From Sindora glabra (lineage: Eukaryota > Streptophyta > Magnoliopsida > Fabales > Fabaceae): a stretch of 64,000 bases of DNA. The notes beneath the pieces are model-generated. The model worked only from the letters and a program-made list of their open reading frames with translations. It was not told where the DNA came from and searched no databases. The stretch covers positions 15,040,316-15,104,315 of the forward strand of contig CM035232.1 of the NCBI GenBank assembly GCA_020226215.1, written 5' to 3'. A program made the translations under genes and the position numbers. Shown here piece after piece: positions 61,818 to 64,000 of this stretch (positions are counted from its first letter, which is position 1; every line of letters starts with the position of its first letter).

Positions 61818-64000
61818 ATAATTTCCTCGTCATCCTTTTTTTTTTTGGCTATCCTATTAGTAGTTGAATTGACTCAATGAGAGCCACATTTTCCCCATAA
61901 TTGGACATAGATTCATTATAAACACTTGCTTGGCATCTTATAAAAATCAAGAAGCCTTCTTATTAGCAAGAGTCATAAATTCCCACCATATGAATATCAA
62001 ATGCATATCCTTCCAAAGCAAAAAAAAATAGTGAACTTATAACTTGATCTCATTTTTGCATCTATGACTATGCAGCAGTACAAGTTTCCCTTTGCTGTTG
62101 GTTTGTCTTAAACCATTGGCATTTTGGGCATAGAGCGAAGGAATTATATTTAATGTATAGTAATTCTCAAAACTTTGTTTGAATTATAGCATAAGGTAAA
62201 TGAAATTAAAAAATTTAAATATGTCATTAATGGAATTATGTAATCAAAATACCTAGAATATGAGATTTTATTTGCTATTTGATTTTCTAATTTTTCAAAT
62301 TCTTACAAAATCACTTGATTAACATTATTATGAGATCAATTCTCCCTTTATCATAACTACCTTGATTCTCACTCTTAGAAGAGAATAACTATGTTTGAAT
62401 ACCAATGGGACAACACAAATTAGAGTTTGTTATTAGAGGCAAGCGACCTCTGAAATAAATTAGGTTGAGTTATGAATTCTATCTATCATAGGATTCATGC
62501 CTAACTAATCCACATTTGGCTATAATATCGAACAGGACTCAATTGAAATTGTTACTTGTATTTGGAGGCCACATAACAAATTTTAATATTGATTGTCATT
62601 TATTAAATTAATGTGAGGCCTACATTAATATTTTTAATAATCTCTCACTTGGGCCCACATTAATTTATAAATGATAACCACTTGAAAAGAATTAATATTA
62701 AAATGATATTATTTCACTAATAGGTCTAATTGAGATTATAAACATCCAACAATACTAAATATTATATCATAAGAGATATCAATATTAAACATGTTAAATG
62801 CCCATACCTTACCGACCAAAATAATTAAACATAATGTGTATAATGGAATTTACATTATCTTAATGTGACTAAATATAAATTCCTCACACAATGATCCCAG
62901 CATTTACATAAGATACCTTATGAGAATCGATATTCTCAATACATAATGAGATAGGGTTTAAATGTTTCTATTCAAAATCATGAGACTGAATCTAAATGTT
63001 TGTATTCTCACGCCATAACCAAAATGTGTACAACACATGGAAAAGATACAAATATTTATGATTATTTCACTTAAACATATCATAGTATACTAATGAGCTC
63101 ATGTCAATAAAACTCCTATTAACCTAAGACAATGGAAAGGCTTAGGAAAATTTACTTTATTCATAAGATCATGCTTTATATTTACCCTTAAACCTTCAGG
63201 TTAGTTGATCCACAAGCATATGATCTGTGTAAATTAAGTAATATGCTTGCATATTTTTTCTTTCACAAATAAGTATTTCAATTTGAAGTCCTTCACAAGG
63301 GCAAATTTGTTATTAAGAAGAGAAAATTTATAATAGCAATTTTGTCGCAATATAAATCTAGTTAAAGCCAGAAAACCTTTAACTTGCCAACTTGATAAGG
63401 AATTTATCATATGTGACATGTCCTACCCTTTAATAAAGGTTATTATAATTAATTACATAATAATTCCATGATACAACACCTCATAACACATATCCGGTCA
63501 TAATTTTATAATCACCTAACTTATAGAAAAAGTCTAAGTAACTTATGCATACAAGATCTCCCATTCTTTTATAGATCAGTGTGTAAACAATTGTGCCACA
63601 TTGATATAAATCGTTTGCAATCCAAAACCACTGACCTAAATCAATAATAGGCTACTTACAACTAACACATATGGGACAATCCTTATCATTTAAAAAATAT
63701 TTAGGCCTAATAAATTTAATCCTTCTGGATTAATTAACATGAAAGCATACCAACATGTTAGACTCCTTTTGTATTAAAATGAGATAGGCCATATACCCTT
63801 AGGATTTGTATAACATGGGCCCACCGTAAATAATTTTAGGCTTATAAGCTAACTATATATATGTTATTGTGGGCCTACCACATTTTACTCCTAAGCCACT
63901 TTTAACTAAGCTTGATTTAATTATTTTGTCTCTACCAATATGTCCTCACCATGACCAATATAATCATATAGATCCAAAACTACCAAAATGTATAAATTCA
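61818..64000. other. Intergenic stretch; possibly non-coding LTR-retrotransposon DNA
   Basis: No coding sequence was recognised. From about 62400 to the window end the DNA is less AT-extreme. Phrases such as CTCTCACTTGGGCCCACATT recall the non-coding parts of Ty1/copia-type elements, probably on the minus strand. No LTR pair or protein domain was found, and the element, if real, runs past the window. Confidence 0.3.

Overview
This window looks like nuclear DNA of a eudicot plant. It is strongly AT-rich, the genes have GT-AG introns, there is a long-variable-arm tRNA-Ser, and the gene families are typical of dicots (an E-class PPR protein, an NPF6.2-like transporter, a DNAJB12/14-type J-protein). 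Most of the window is intergenic and full of old transposons. The species cannot be named from the sequence.

Layout. 1-6160: AT-rich intergenic DNA with a roughly 370-bp tandem repeat (4.6-6.06 kb). 6161-23112: a nest of transposons. A degenerate L1-type LINE (ORF1 with DUF4283/zinc knuckle; ORF2 with endonuclease, RT and RNase H) is flanked by a 14/15-matching target duplication. It is interrupted by a 3.3-kb solo LTR (8163-11469, perfect 5-bp duplication) and by a dead 7.3-kb PIF/Harbinger element (15720-23012) that keeps both its DDE transposase and its Myb/SANT-like gene. 23.3-24.8 kb: a J-protein gene with one extra T in a T run inside the membrane anchor. 25.9-33.2 kb: a MULE-type MITE, two hAT-like MITEs, and an intron-containing SNU13/15.5K pseudogene with a 2.4-kb intron. 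33.9-37.5 kb: an element with PIF/Harbinger-like ends and TTA duplications that carries fragments of two unrelated host genes, a class II LBD gene and a FolD gene. 38.4-45.7 kb: a probable Helitron on the minus strand with helicase remnants and internal tandem duplications. 45937-46018: tRNA-Ser(AGA). 46305-48632 (minus): an intact PPR gene. 48.8-56.2 kb: intergenic DNA with a triplet-rich tract and hAT-like elements. 56.2-60.3 kb: an intact NPF6.2/NRT1.4-like transporter gene with six coding exons, the first holding only the start codon. 60.3-64 kb: intergenic DNA with one MITE.

The genes do not form a pathway. The likely functional ones are the tRNA, the PPR gene, the NPF transporter, and the J-protein if its frameshift is a sequencing error. 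The most interesting object is the 33.9-37.5 kb element: it looks like a Pack-type Harbinger that captured pieces of two genes, introns included. All family assignments come from recognising protein motifs by eye; no searches were run.
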